Source: UBA11865 sp963749825 (GTDB lineage: Bacteria > Chloroflexota > Anaerolineae > Promineifilales > Promineifilaceae). Taken from it: a DNA stretch of 64,000 nt. Location: contig CAVVOI010000012.1 of NCBI GenBank assembly GCA_963749825.1, positions 1,240,001-1,304,000 of the forward strand, read 5' to 3'. A program made the translations under genes and the position numbers. The notes beneath the pieces were generated by a model. That model was not told where the DNA came from, did no database searches, and saw nothing but the letters and a program-made list of their open reading frames with translations. Positions 26,782-36,187 of the stretch are shown piece by piece. Position 1 is the stretch's first letter. Each line of letters begins with the position of its first letter.

Positions 26782-27530
26782 CGATGAAAGGATTGCATCA
26801 CTTGCAGCATTGGCATGAGCCCCAGGCTTTGGACCGGATGGCGAACGCCCGGCAAGACCATCAGGGCGCCCTGGTCGAATCCTAAGCTCAATCTTTGAGC
26901 CTCGCGTACAGGAATGAGTTCATCACGATCGCCTACGCTTACCAGGATCTTGCATTGGGCTCGAAAAGCCACTTCTTCGGTCAAGCCATTTTCCGACAGG
27001 TACGCTACTAAATCGGCCGCCTGCCTGACCAGGGCACGCCAGCGAGTCGCCCCATGTTGTATCGCTAACTGGCTGGCATAGGCTGGCGCCCGCTCGCCCA
27101 ACTGATCAGGATCAAGTTGTTGGGCCATTTGCGCCGCCGCCTCTTGTGTCCAGTAATACTTGGTGGCATGCATGAGCAGGCTGCGGACGCGACGAGGTTC
27201 AAAGAGATGCAACATTAATCCCAGATAACCCCCCAAACTGTATCCGGCAATGTGGACCGAATCTTCGTTCAAATGGTCCAGCAAGCCTAACAAATCTTTG
27301 ACCATGCGGTCAGGCAGGAGGCCGGCAGCTTTGTTCTCCGAGCGGCCGTGACCACGCAAGTCTACATATAGCAGCCGGTAGCTCTTAGCCAATGGTTCGA
27401 CAAACTCTCTCCACTGGACGCTAACTGCGCCGAGCAAGCCGGGTAGTAATAGCAGCGTATCTCTGCTGTCTGACCGGTCGTGTAATTCATAGTATATCTG
27501 GCTACCGTCGTCTGATTTCCAATAAGTCAT
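26778..27530 (-). CDS. Alpha/beta hydrolase
   Basis: This 250-residue protein has the alpha/beta hydrolase fold. LLLLPGLLGA forms the oxyanion-hole region, VDLRGHGRSE the loop after strand 4, and the nucleophile is the Ser in AGYSLGGYLG near residue 97. The acid is probably the Asp in VGDRDELIP near 211, and the His is in GVRHPVQSLG near 233. The substrate is unknown. It lies between acpS and the PIG-L gene on the same strand, overlapping the latter by four bases, so it is part of a tight operon. Confidence 0.85.
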   Translation of the reverse strand: MTYWKSDDGSQIYYELHDRSDSRDTLLLLPGLLGAVSVQWREFVEPLAKSYRLLYVDLRGHGRSENKAAGLLPDRMVKDLLGLLDHLNEDSVHIAGYSLGGYLGLMLHLFEPRRVRSLLMHATKYYWTQEAAAQMAQQLDPDQLGERAPAYASQLAIQHGATRWRALVRQAADLVAYLSENGLTEEVAFRAQCKILVSVGDRDELIPVREAQRLSLGFDQGALMVLPGVRHPVQSLGLMPMLQVMQSFHR

Positions 27531-27551
27531 CTTATCTTTGATTCACTAATC

Positions 27552-27920
27552 TCATTCGCCAATGGCAACCGCCATGCCAATAGCGTGCGTCTCTGTATGG
27601 GAGAGGGTAATCGACCAGGTGATGAACCCTTGAGCGGCAGCAATCTCCCTCGCTCTGTTGTGTAATACAAGTTCAGGACGGCCGCGGCCATCACAGACAA
27701 CCTCCACATCCGTCCAGGTGAAGTCACCGATGCCTGTGCCCAGAGCTTTGCCTACAGCTTCTTTGATCGCAAACCGCCCGGCAAGGCTGGTAGCCCGTCC
27801 TTCGCAGAAGGCCACTTCTTGCGGGGTGAAAAATCGCTCGTAAAACCGTTCGCCATGCCTTTTCATGGCTCGCTCGATTCGCGCAACCTCAATTAGGTCA
27901 ATTCCAGAAACTAAATTCAT
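27552..27920 (-). CDS. acpS: Holo-[acyl-carrier-protein] synthase
   Basis: The 122-residue protein has the AcpS motifs: SGIDLIEVARIERAM at the N-terminus (Asp is a Mg2+ ligand), then FTPQEVAFC and GRFAIKEAVGKALGTG (Glu is the other metal ligand, Lys binds CoA). It transfers 4'-phosphopantetheine from CoA to apo-ACP, activating fatty acid synthesis. The length matches the family (about 120). The start codon directly follows the stop of the upstream M16 gene with no gap, which suggests coupling. Confidence 0.94.
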   Translation of the reverse strand: MNLVSGIDLIEVARIERAMKRHGERFYERFFTPQEVAFCEGRATSLAGRFAIKEAVGKALGTGIGDFTWTDVEVVCDGRGRPELVLHNRAREIAAAQGFITWSITLSHTETHAIGMAVAIGE

Positions 27921-29195
27921 CTAGTTTTCCTGCGGACCAGCCACGGCTATCGCTACTTGTTCTGTGTTCAAGTACTTTTCGGCCGCCATCTGCACCGATT
28001 TCGTCGTAATCGATTCGAGTTTCGCCGGTAACTTTTGTAGATAATCCAAGCCAAGATCGTACATTTCAATGTCTGTTATCACGCTCGCCAAACCACCGCT
28101 GGTTTCCAATCCGACCGGCAATGATCCTATACGATAAGCCTGGCTATCCGCTAATTCTTCCTCAGGAATCGGCTCCGATCGCAACCGGTTTACTTCTTGA
28201 AAAATACTTTCTAGGGCAAGGTCGACATTATCAGGATCAACGCCAGTGCTAATATACCATGGTGATGGGCCTAGACCACCGTGGAGGCGGCTATAGGCAT
28301 AGTAGGCCAGGCCTTGTTCCTCGCGAACTTTCTGACCTAGGCGGCCCATCATGCCGAAGACGCCCAAAATGGTATTGGCCATGCTCGCATCCAGGTAATC
28401 AGGGGCCGATCTCAAAGGGCCAGGCCAACCGACGACGATGTCGGACTGGCTTTTTTGCGGCATGATTACCTGGTTTCGTATCGTCGAAGCCGGTCGCTCT
28501 AGTCCAGGCGCCTCAGGCATCGAAGTCTGGGGTTTTTTCCAATCGCCGAAAAAGGCGTTGATTTTGGTCGCTACATCTTCGGGCTTGATACCGCCCACCA
28601 CGGTGATAACCATTCCCCTTGGTCCATAATAGGCCTCATGAAAATCGACCAGATCATCTCGCTGGAAACGGCCGACGGTTTCCACATAACCATCGACGCT
28701 TTGACCGTATGGATGATCCTGGTACAGCGATTCACGAAATGTCAAAGCAGCCATCTGGCCTGTATCATTAGCCCTTATCTGTAATCCGGTTAAAATCTCG
28801 CCTCTTACTGCTTCAATTTGTTCTTCGGGAAAGATAGGCTGCCGCAGCGAAGCCGACAACAAGGCCAGCAGTAACTCAAGGTCCTCGGCCAGGCAACTAC
28901 CGGAGAAATCAGTCAAATTGCGACCTCCCCCAAAATCCAAAGCAGCGCCAACCGACTCCAGTTCCTCGAATATTTGTTCAAAATCTCGTTCACCAGTTCC
29001 ACGCAGCAGAAGTTCGGCCACAAAATTTGCCAGGCCCGAGCTTTCTCGGCCTTCGACCAAAGCTCCAGCTCTGACGTAGCCCTCGATCACAACCGATTCG
29101 GCTGCCGGGTTGTGGTAGGCAAGCACCGTCATGCCGTTTTCCATCTCTGAGCGATAGATCGACTCCGGGCCAGGATAATTTAGATTCAACATCAT
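27921..29195 (-). CDS. M16 peptidase-like subunit lacking the zinc motif
   Basis: The 424-residue protein has two M16 domains and resembles the non-catalytic partner of M16B pairs (like alpha-MPP or the second PqqF-type subunit). Where active members have HxxEH, this one reads SSGLANFVAELL, so the zinc ligands are missing. A typical second-domain run is YYGPRGMVITVVGGIKPED. It probably forms a heterodimer with the active M16 protein encoded at 29990-31282. Two ATG codons sit at the start. The stop codon abuts acpS directly. Confidence 0.82.
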   Translation of the reverse strand: MMLNLNYPGPESIYRSEMENGMTVLAYHNPAAESVVIEGYVRAGALVEGRESSGLANFVAELLLRGTGERDFEQIFEELESVGAALDFGGGRNLTDFSGSCLAEDLELLLALLSASLRQPIFPEEQIEAVRGEILTGLQIRANDTGQMAALTFRESLYQDHPYGQSVDGYVETVGRFQRDDLVDFHEAYYGPRGMVITVVGGIKPEDVATKINAFFGDWKKPQTSMPEAPGLERPASTIRNQVIMPQKSQSDIVVGWPGPLRSAPDYLDASMANTILGVFGMMGRLGQKVREEQGLAYYAYSRLHGGLGPSPWYISTGVDPDNVDLALESIFQEVNRLRSEPIPEEELADSQAYRIGSLPVGLETSGGLASVITDIEMYDLGLDYLQKLPAKLESITTKSVQMAAEKYLNTEQVAIAVAGPQEN

Positions 29196-29355
29196 GTTCT
29201 TTTAAATCAATTGCCGCTGATCATCAATGGCTGGAAGCTGGCGCCGTCAAGCGCTCATCCCCACCATGTTCGCGGTCCGAATACTTTAAAATTTTGCAGA
29301 AACAGCGACAATAATACCATTCGATCTCTTGATGCAAAAAAGGTGAAGGACCAGT

Positions 29356-29970
29356 TTACCGTTCAACTTGGAAACCATCGCCACTTTCAACGGTCAGGTC
29401 AACCACGACTACATGACCGCCATAACCATCAACCAAATCATGGGCGCGCACGCTGACCAGATTGACGCCTTCCGGAATCAGGATGCCACTCTGGCTCCTG
29501 GTAAATGGTTGTTCATTTTCGTGCGGGTGCAGCAACAAACGAGTAAAAGGATCATCCGGGCTGGTCTTGAGCACGTTTCCTTCGGGATCGACGACATCCC
29601 ATCCATCAGCGTAATCTTCCCAACCGGTATCCGGATGCCGCACTGTGACATGAAAGGTCCAGCCACCACTGGCCAAATGAACCGCCCGGACGAATTCCAC
29701 ATCGGCATTTCCAGAGCCATCGTTCATCGTTTCCTCCACGGGAGTGCTTTTTGGGACATTCGTCGGCTGTGCGGCTTTAGTAATCGTTGAATCCCTTGGT
29801 CGTGGCTCGGAAGTCGGTGAGGGGCTGGTTGGCTCGTCACGAGAAACAGATGTCGTCGGAATAGTTTCTGCTTTCGTTGTCTCATTCGCCTGAGACGACT
29901 CCTCTGCCTGGCAACCGCTCGCCACCATGAGCATGATTAACAGCAAGGCCGATGCCATCCAAAATCTCAT
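29356..29970 (-). CDS. Lipoprotein, Thr/Pro-rich linker, unknown outer domain
   Basis: This 204-residue protein has a signal helix at residues ~5-18 and a lipobox VASGC with the cysteine at 20. A Ser/Thr/Pro-rich linker follows to about residue 80. The C-terminal domain (FVRAVHLASGGWTFHVTVRH, then HPHENEQPFTRS) is beta-rich and His-rich near its middle, which might bind metal. No family was recognised. It sits between the two M16 genes in the same direction (20 bases after the upstream one), so it may be a partner or substrate of that peptidase pair. Confidence 0.65.
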   Translation of the reverse strand: MRFWMASALLLIMLMVASGCQAEESSQANETTKAETIPTTSVSRDEPTSPSPTSEPRPRDSTITKAAQPTNVPKSTPVEETMNDGSGNADVEFVRAVHLASGGWTFHVTVRHPDTGWEDYADGWDVVDPEGNVLKTSPDDPFTRLLLHPHENEQPFTRSQSGILIPEGVNLVSVRAHDLVDGYGGHVVVVDLTVESGDGFQVER

Positions 29971-29989
29971 CTAGTTATTCCCCTATTCC

Positions 29990-31282
29990 TCAGACGTAGG
30001 CCTCGTTGCCGGTCGGATTATAACGGCCAACAACACGATTCTTTTTCCTCAGATACTTATTTCGAACCCGGTCAATATCTTCCAGAGTTACATTATTGAG
30101 AGAGTCAAGTGTTTTTTCATACCAGCGGTGATCGCCGGCGACCATCTCGGCCAGGCCTAACATCTGAGCTTGCCCGGTGACGGATTCACCTGCCATGACG
30201 AATTGAACCCTGGCTCTCTTTAGCGCTTTCTCGAGTTCTTGTCGGCTAACTGGTTCTTGAGCCAATCTATCTAACTCATGATCCAGCGCAGCTTCAATAT
30301 CATCCAACGAGCGGTTTGGCCTGGCTACGGCCGAAATTGTATAAAGATAAGGATCGATAGAAGGCGAAACACTTCCGTAAACGGCCGCTGCCAGGTCGGT
30401 GCCTACCAGCGTCTTGTACAGGCGCGAACTCTTGTTTGTTGTACCGCCGCCAAAGAAACCCAGGCTGCTACCACCGGCATATGCTGCGTTAAGTAAAACT
30501 AAAGGCTGGAAATCAGGATGAGTCCCTTCGGGCGCTCGATAAGCATAAGTCAGATATGCTGTTTCGCCAGGACCATCGACACTCACCCGGCGCTCTCCTC
30601 GTTGGACCGGCTCCGGTCTTGGAATCAAATCGATCGGAGCACCGGCCGGAATCGGCCCAAATAGCTCTTCAATTCGAGCCATCATGTCATTTCTGTCGAA
30701 ATCTCCGGTGAGTGATACGACGGCATTTCCCGGCACATAATGGCGCTGGTAATGATCGTACAATTCATCCCGGCTCATGGTCTCTAAATCAACCTGGTCG
30801 CCAATGACTTCATGATGGTATGGGTGTATATGAAAGGCCGCAGCGATAAGCTTTTCTCGTAACTGGAATGACGGGTAATTTTCGTACATCTGGCGTTCGG
30901 AAATGATGACACTCCGTTCAGATTCCACCTCTTCGGCGGTCATGATAGCATTGACCATACGATCCGATTCCAAACGTAGTGCCAGATCAATACGCTCGGC
31001 CGGCATTGTCTCATAATAAGCTGTAAAATCATTCGTGGTGAAAGCGTTCCAACGGCCGCCTTCTCGGGATACCAGGCGATCCAACGACCCGGGTGGAAAT
31101 TGTGGTGATCCTTTGAACATCATATGTTCAACCCAGTGCGATGCGCCGGTGATTCCTGGGCTTTCATTTCGACTGCCTACCCTGTACCAGATCCAAAAAC
31201 TAGCCACAGGCGCGTGGTGCATCTCTCTTAAGATGACGGTCAGTCCATTGTCGAGTCGAGATTTCATTGTGTGTAACGACAT
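29990..31282 (-). CDS. M16 family zinc metallopeptidase (catalytic)
   Basis: This 430-residue protein has the inverted zinc motif H49-W-V-E52-H53 in GASHWVEHMMFKG. A further acidic ligand is expected in the stretch ESERSVIISERQMYE near residue 120. Its C-terminal half repeats the fold in the M16 pattern. It is the active member of the pair with 27921-29195. M16B peptidases cut unstructured peptides, and the pair would be cytoplasmic because neither has a signal peptide. Transcription probably continues through the lipoprotein, second M16 gene, acpS, hydrolase and PIG-L genes. Confidence 0.9.
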   Translation of the reverse strand: MSLHTMKSRLDNGLTVILREMHHAPVASFWIWYRVGSRNESPGITGASHWVEHMMFKGSPQFPPGSLDRLVSREGGRWNAFTTNDFTAYYETMPAERIDLALRLESDRMVNAIMTAEEVESERSVIISERQMYENYPSFQLREKLIAAAFHIHPYHHEVIGDQVDLETMSRDELYDHYQRHYVPGNAVVSLTGDFDRNDMMARIEELFGPIPAGAPIDLIPRPEPVQRGERRVSVDGPGETAYLTYAYRAPEGTHPDFQPLVLLNAAYAGGSSLGFFGGGTTNKSSRLYKTLVGTDLAAAVYGSVSPSIDPYLYTISAVARPNRSLDDIEAALDHELDRLAQEPVSRQELEKALKRARVQFVMAGESVTGQAQMLGLAEMVAGDHRWYEKTLDSLNNVTLEDIDRVRNKYLRKKNRVVGRYNPTGNEAYV

Positions 31283-31403
31283 TAATTGCTCCTGATCTTC
31301 CTCAGGATGTCCAAGAGAGCGAGAATTATAGCTCGGAATCCTTCACGATTAAAGGAGCCTCATTGCCAGCCTTATCTCTAGCCGATAGACTAAGCGATAA
31401 CTA

Positions 31404-32456
31404 ATGGATGAAGCGATCTCTGCCCAAAATTTGTCTAAAATATTCGATCTGCCATCACGTTGGCGCATTCGTGGACGTGTTGGGGGAAAGAGTGCCGTAG
31501 ACGATGTCTCCCTGACCATCCCTCAAGGCGAGCTTTTTGGCTTGTTAGGACCGAACGGCGCGGGAAAGACGACATTGGTTAAGATGCTTTGCACGTTGAT
31601 ATTGCCCACCAGCGGGGAGGCAACAGTCGCCGGACATTCATTGGATCAACCAGACAAGATTAGGCGAAAAGTAGGATTGGTCGTATCGGATGAACGCAGC
31701 TTTTACTGGCGCCTGACAGGCCGGCAAAATATGGAGTTTTTTGCTTCGATGGTCGGCTTATCCGGTCGCGAAGCCGACCAACGCATACGCCAGGTGCTAA
31801 ATTCCGTGGATATGACGGCCGATGCTGGCAAACCGTTCAGGACCTACTCCACCGGGATGAAGCAAAGGCTGGCTATTGCCCGCAGCCTCCTCCACCAACC
31901 CAGCATTCTCTTTATGGACGAACCCAGCCGGAGCTTGGATCCTAAAGCGACATCCCGGTTACATCACCTGATCCACGAACTTAACGATCAGCGGCAGACA
32001 ACCATTTTTCTGATCACCCACGATTTAACGGAAGCCGAAAAGCTTTGCGGTCGTGTGGCCGTCATGCACCGTGGCCAAATTAAAGTTGCCGGACGGCCGT
32101 CAGATTTACGACGCCAACTCCATTACCGCACCGGATACAACCTAAGTATCAATGGTCTGACACCAGCAGTTCGGGTGACCCTGCAATCGATTGCACCAGA
32201 TTTACGGACCGAACTCGGCACCGGCCCAGATGAATCCGGAATACGCCTCTATTTCTCCGCAGGAGAGAGTGACGGCAGCCTCACGGCCGTGCTGGATTGT
32301 TTACGCGAAAACCAAATTGAGATTTACAACCTGGAAGGCCATCCCCCCAGTTTAGAAGAGGTTTTTGCCCGCTACACGAATGACGACGTGTGGGCGCATG
32401 GCTCCGCAGATAACAACCTCGCCAACGATATTGGACAACGGAGCGAATCAAGTTGA
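31404..32456 (+). CDS. ABC-2 type transporter, ATP-binding protein
   Basis: The 350-residue ATPase has Walker A GPNGAGKTT near residue 51, signature FRTYSTGMKQRL, Walker B LFMDEP and the switch His in LITHDLTEA. The signature reads STGMKQ rather than SGGQ, as in many ABC-2/DrrA-type exporters. A C-terminal extension of about 100 residues may be a regulatory domain. It overlaps the permease start by four bases. It powers export of a drug, lipid or polysaccharide; substrate unknown. Confidence 0.88.
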   Translation: MDEAISAQNLSKIFDLPSRWRIRGRVGGKSAVDDVSLTIPQGELFGLLGPNGAGKTTLVKMLCTLILPTSGEATVAGHSLDQPDKIRRKVGLVVSDERSFYWRLTGRQNMEFFASMVGLSGREADQRIRQVLNSVDMTADAGKPFRTYSTGMKQRLAIARSLLHQPSILFMDEPSRSLDPKATSRLHHLIHELNDQRQTTIFLITHDLTEAEKLCGRVAVMHRGQIKVAGRPSDLRRQLHYRTGYNLSINGLTPAVRVTLQSIAPDLRTELGTGPDESGIRLYFSAGESDGSLTAVLDCLRENQIEIYNLEGHPPSLEEVFARYTNDDVWAHGSADNNLANDIGQRSESS

Positions 32457-33256
32457 ATCGTCTGTGGTCCTTTCTAATTCGCGATTATCGTACGGAGAAA
32501 AGTTATCGCCTTTCCTTCGTGATGAGCTTCAGCGGCATCTTTTTCAGCGCCCTGACCTTCTTTTTCATCTCCGAATTAATGGGCGAAATCGCCACACCTT
32601 ACTTAAGCGAATATGATGGCGACTACTTCTCCTTCGTCATAATCGGCATCGCTTTTGCCGGCTACTTTGGTGTGGGATTAAACAGCTTCGCCCAAGCTCT
32701 GCGCCATGCACAAACCACCGGCACATTAGAGGCCATGGTGATGACCCCTACGCCGCTGTCTCTCATCGTCATCGGTTCAGCATTATGGAGCTATGTCTTC
32801 ACTACTGTCAGGGTCTTTATTTATCTCTTGCTGGGGACGCTAATCTTTACCCTGGATCTCAAAGGCGCCAACTATTGGGCTGCTCTGGTCACCTTGTTGT
32901 TATCCATCGTTGCCTTTGCCAGCATCGGAATCATCGCCGCCGGTATAATCATGATCGTCAAGCGAGGAGAAGCGTTGACTACTCTCTTTGGCGCCTTCGC
33001 CAATCTGGTCGGAGGCATCTACTATCCGGTTGGGATCATGCCAGGATGGCTGCAGTTCATCGCCAAATTGATCCCGGTTACCTACGCCGTGCGCGCCATG
33101 CGGCTTTCTTTATTGGCCGGTGCATCGTGGGCCAAGATTGCACCCGACTTGGCTATCCTGCTTGGATTCATCATCGTGCTCTTCCCCCTGTCCCTCCTCG
33201 TCTTTCATCGCGCCGTCGAGCAAGCACGGCATGATGGCAGTCTAGCCCATTATTAA
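32453..33256 (+). CDS. ABC-2 type transporter permease
   Basis: The 267-residue protein has six TM helices of the ABC-2 membrane family and the NFA-like region GIMPGWLQFIAKLIPVTYAV, typical of the last cytoplasmic-to-membrane turn. It pairs with the overlapping ATPase gene. Together they make an exporter. No accessory periplasmic or substrate gene adjoins, so the substrate is not predicted. Confidence 0.88.
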   Translation: MNRLWSFLIRDYRTEKSYRLSFVMSFSGIFFSALTFFFISELMGEIATPYLSEYDGDYFSFVIIGIAFAGYFGVGLNSFAQALRHAQTTGTLEAMVMTPTPLSLIVIGSALWSYVFTTVRVFIYLLLGTLIFTLDLKGANYWAALVTLLLSIVAFASIGIIAAGIIMIVKRGEALTTLFGAFANLVGGIYYPVGIMPGWLQFIAKLIPVTYAVRAMRLSLLAGASWAKIAPDLAILLGFIIVLFPLSLLVFHRAVEQARHDGSLAHY

Positions 33257-33329
33257 GAACAAAATGCCCTTCATGCCGGCAGCGAACTGCGCCCTAGCTA
33301 ACGTCGAATTAAGTTTACTTCGCCACAAT

Positions 33330-34760
33330 TCAGGCCATAGTTTCGGCCGCTTGGGCGCCATTTTCACTTTTTGCCTTAATAGGGTCCGGCGTGAACAACT
33401 TACTACCTACGGCCAGGTATTGGTAGCCTCGTTCGACCAAGGCGTCGGAATTGGGAATCATTCGCCGGCCGTCAATGATCAGGTAAGGAGGCTGAACCGC
33501 CATCCGGATAGTACTCGCCAGACTACGGAACTCTTCCCAATCCGTTGAAATGAATAGGGCATCGCTGCCCTTGATCGCTTCTACGGCCGTCTCGTGATAA
33601 GAGATGCGCGCAAACAGGTGATTCTGTTCCGGATCAAACCATCTCTTGGCCTCGTTCGTGGCCAAGGGATCATAAGCGCGAATGGAAGAGACACCGCGAG
33701 ATAACAAAGATTCCACAACTTTTAAGGCTGAGGAATCACGCATATCATTGGTCCTCTTCTTAAAGGCCAACCCTAATAAGGCCACGGATTTATTGTTAAA
33801 GTTGAACCCTGCCTCGTGAACTGCACGGTCGATCAAATAAGTCTTTTGATACTCATTAATATTATAAACGGCTTGGAGCATATCCGTTGATTGGCCGCTT
33901 CGGTTGAGCTGGTATATCAGGGATTGAATATCCTTACCAAAACAACTACCTCCGGCGCCATTGCTTACATAGGATCCCCAGGTACTGATCCGCCCGTCGG
34001 AGGTTACGCCTAACTTGAGGTCTTCCATGCGCGTATTATCAAATGTTTCCGCCAGCCGGCCGCCTACCCCATTCCAAAACGAGATATAGGTCAGCAACAG
34101 TGCGTTGGCCATATACTTGATGCTTTCGGCCGTTTCGGGTGTCGTTTCGATGTACCGGATGCGCACATGATTAACGAATTGGGAATAGACCCGTCGCAAA
34201 AGTTCAAAATCCGCCAGGCTGTCGGCTCCAACCACGACCCGGTCTGGCTTACGCGAAGCTTCCACCGCGCTGCCTTGGGGAAGAAATTCTGGATTTGAAG
34301 CGACGCCGAAGTTTTTGACGCCGTGTTCGTTTAAAGTCTGTTCCAGTAGACGCGCGGTCCCGACCGGCACCGTACTCTTATTCACCAGTACCACCCGGTG
34401 TCCTGTCTTGCGCCTGGCCAACAATCCGGCTATGTAGTTTGCGGCATTCATATAATAATTAAGGTCGGTAGATCCGTCTCGTTTGGGCGGCGTAGGTAGA
34501 CACATGAAAATAACATCGGTGTCATCAATGAGGTCCTCAATATCTGTCGTAAAAAAGATATACCGGTTGATATTTTCGTCGATGATATCCGCCAGACCGG
34601 GCTCATTAACATATCCTTCGATTTGCTCTCTCTCGCCACTCTGGTAGGCCGCTATTCGTTCTTCGGAGATGTCATAAGCGTGGACCTCGTGCCCGTACTC
34701 CGAACATACGGCCGCATGTGTCAAGCCGACAAATCCAGTTCCAGCAACAATAATCCTCAT
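33330..34760 (-). CDS. UDP-glucose/GDP-mannose-type nucleotide-sugar 6-dehydrogenase
   Basis: I use the ATG at 34760, preceded by GAGGAG nine bases upstream, giving 476 residues. The N-terminal NAD-binding motif is IIVAGTGFVGLTHA. The central helix contains ETAESIKYMANALL, and the catalytic cysteine is in GAGGSCFGKDI near residue 265. The C-terminal domain has LGLAFKKRTNDMRDS. The enzyme oxidises the C6 alcohol of a nucleotide sugar to a uronate with two NAD+. It supplies uronic acids for polysaccharide or cell-wall polymers. The next two genes upstream on the same strand point to surface polysaccharide. Confidence 0.9.
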   Translation of the reverse strand: MRIIVAGTGFVGLTHAAVCSEYGHEVHAYDISEERIAAYQSGEREQIEGYVNEPGLADIIDENINRYIFFTTDIEDLIDDTDVIFMCLPTPPKRDGSTDLNYYMNAANYIAGLLARRKTGHRVVLVNKSTVPVGTARLLEQTLNEHGVKNFGVASNPEFLPQGSAVEASRKPDRVVVGADSLADFELLRRVYSQFVNHVRIRYIETTPETAESIKYMANALLLTYISFWNGVGGRLAETFDNTRMEDLKLGVTSDGRISTWGSYVSNGAGGSCFGKDIQSLIYQLNRSGQSTDMLQAVYNINEYQKTYLIDRAVHEAGFNFNNKSVALLGLAFKKRTNDMRDSSALKVVESLLSRGVSSIRAYDPLATNEAKRWFDPEQNHLFARISYHETAVEAIKGSDALFISTDWEEFRSLASTIRMAVQPPYLIIDGRRMIPNSDALVERGYQYLAVGSKLFTPDPIKAKSENGAQAAETMA

Positions 34761-34876
34761 CAGGAAACTCCTCGTTTCAAATTTCTTTATTGTCGTGTCT
34801 AAAGCACAACCTAACAATCTTACAGTTTTTTTATCGCTCTGGGCAAATGCTATTTGGGCTTGTCCCCTTGCCGGCT

Positions 34877-36187
34877 CTATTCACCATTTAAATGGACAAT
34901 CTTTTGGGCTGCTTTCTGGCCGATTTCCACAGCATAATTTGTGCCCCGATCCCATGGATAGACCTGGCTCATGCTAGCGAAGAAAAGATTGGGAACAGGT
35001 GTTGGAATGGAGGGTATACGAGTCGAGTGGTTCAACTCGGGCACGGGTTGGGCATATCTAGTCTTGAACAGCCAGCTCTTGCGCACCCATTCCGGCCTGA
35101 ATTGGGGATTAAATTTAGATAAGACAGCGCCGAATTGAGCTTCCAGGTCAGCTTTACTGGCGCTGAAGTATTCATGATCGGGCACGACGTAATCGCCACA
35201 ATAGACGATGTGGTCGCCGCCATAATGGCTGGAATCAACATAGTTAGTATGCTCGACCAGAGCCAAGAACGGGTACTGGCTCTCAGCCTTGTCTGCGGTT
35301 GTTGCCGGCAAGTTGAGCCAATAAGTATTTTTCATCAGTTGATGTTTAAGGGCTAACACCAAGACAACGGCGCCCATGCTTTTTAACTCAGACAAATTTT
35401 CCAAATAATTCGCCGGCAATTCAGGCGCCATACGGGCAAATAGTCCGGGAGACACAGTCACCAGGCAGCGGTCGAAAAGCGCAACTTCATCGCGGGTCTT
35501 GATCTCAATCTGCTGGTCGCTAGCAGTTGAAATTAACTGGACTGGGTGAGTGAGTAAGATCCGGCCGCCCTTTTCCTCAACAGCCTGGGTCAACCTATCG
35601 ACGAAAGATTGGAATCCACCTTCGAAATAACCAAGTCGGGGGCTGCGAACTTTCAGACGAGCCCACATCCAGGCCATGTTAGCTTCTTGGTAAAAAGGTC
35701 CAAATTTGCCGATCAGCAACGGCCTCCAGACCGTATCGTAGATCTTATCGCCATACCAGCGGCGTAACCATTGGTCGGCTGGTTCTTTTTCCAGAGATCG
35801 CCATGGATTCGAGAAACGGAGATAAGCGCTGACTAAACCGAAGCGGGCTACGTCGAACATATTAAAGCCCGGGAATGTGATCCACGCCTTAGGAGAGTCA
35901 AATGGCACGACCCGATCCTGGTACACGACGGAGGTGACCGGCCGGGGCCAGATAAGTTTTTCCTCCAAGCCAAGTTCTTGAACCAGGCCAATGATCGCTT
36001 TGTCCGAGCGAAAGAGATGGTGGTAATAATGCTCCAGCGACCAATCCCAATTATTATCGCGAAACCCAGCCGCCAACCCGCCTGTGTACTCATTCGCTTC
36101 ATATAGCGTTACCTGGTGTCCGGCCTTCAAAAGATCATAGCCGGCCGTAAGCCCAGCGATCCCCGCCCCTATGATGGCAATTTTCAT
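34877..36187 (-). CDS. FAD-dependent oxidoreductase (amine oxidase/protoporphyrinogen oxidase-like)
   Basis: The 436-residue protein begins with the dinucleotide-binding motif IAIIGAGIAGLTAGYDLL followed by EANEYTGGLAAGF. It resembles the protoporphyrinogen oxidase/monoamine oxidase fold, here with an insert GFNMFDVARFG. Proteins of this kind occur in surface polysaccharide and lipid loci, where they act on an isoprenoid or sugar intermediate; the reaction is not known. It overlaps the upstream flippase-like gene by four bases, so the two are translationally coupled. Confidence 0.75.
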   Translation of the reverse strand: MKIAIIGAGIAGLTAGYDLLKAGHQVTLYEANEYTGGLAAGFRDNNWDWSLEHYYHHLFRSDKAIIGLVQELGLEEKLIWPRPVTSVVYQDRVVPFDSPKAWITFPGFNMFDVARFGLVSAYLRFSNPWRSLEKEPADQWLRRWYGDKIYDTVWRPLLIGKFGPFYQEANMAWMWARLKVRSPRLGYFEGGFQSFVDRLTQAVEEKGGRILLTHPVQLISTASDQQIEIKTRDEVALFDRCLVTVSPGLFARMAPELPANYLENLSELKSMGAVVLVLALKHQLMKNTYWLNLPATTADKAESQYPFLALVEHTNYVDSSHYGGDHIVYCGDYVVPDHEYFSASKADLEAQFGAVLSKFNPQFRPEWVRKSWLFKTRYAQPVPELNHSTRIPSIPTPVPNLFFASMSQVYPWDRGTNYAVEIGQKAAQKIVHLNGE

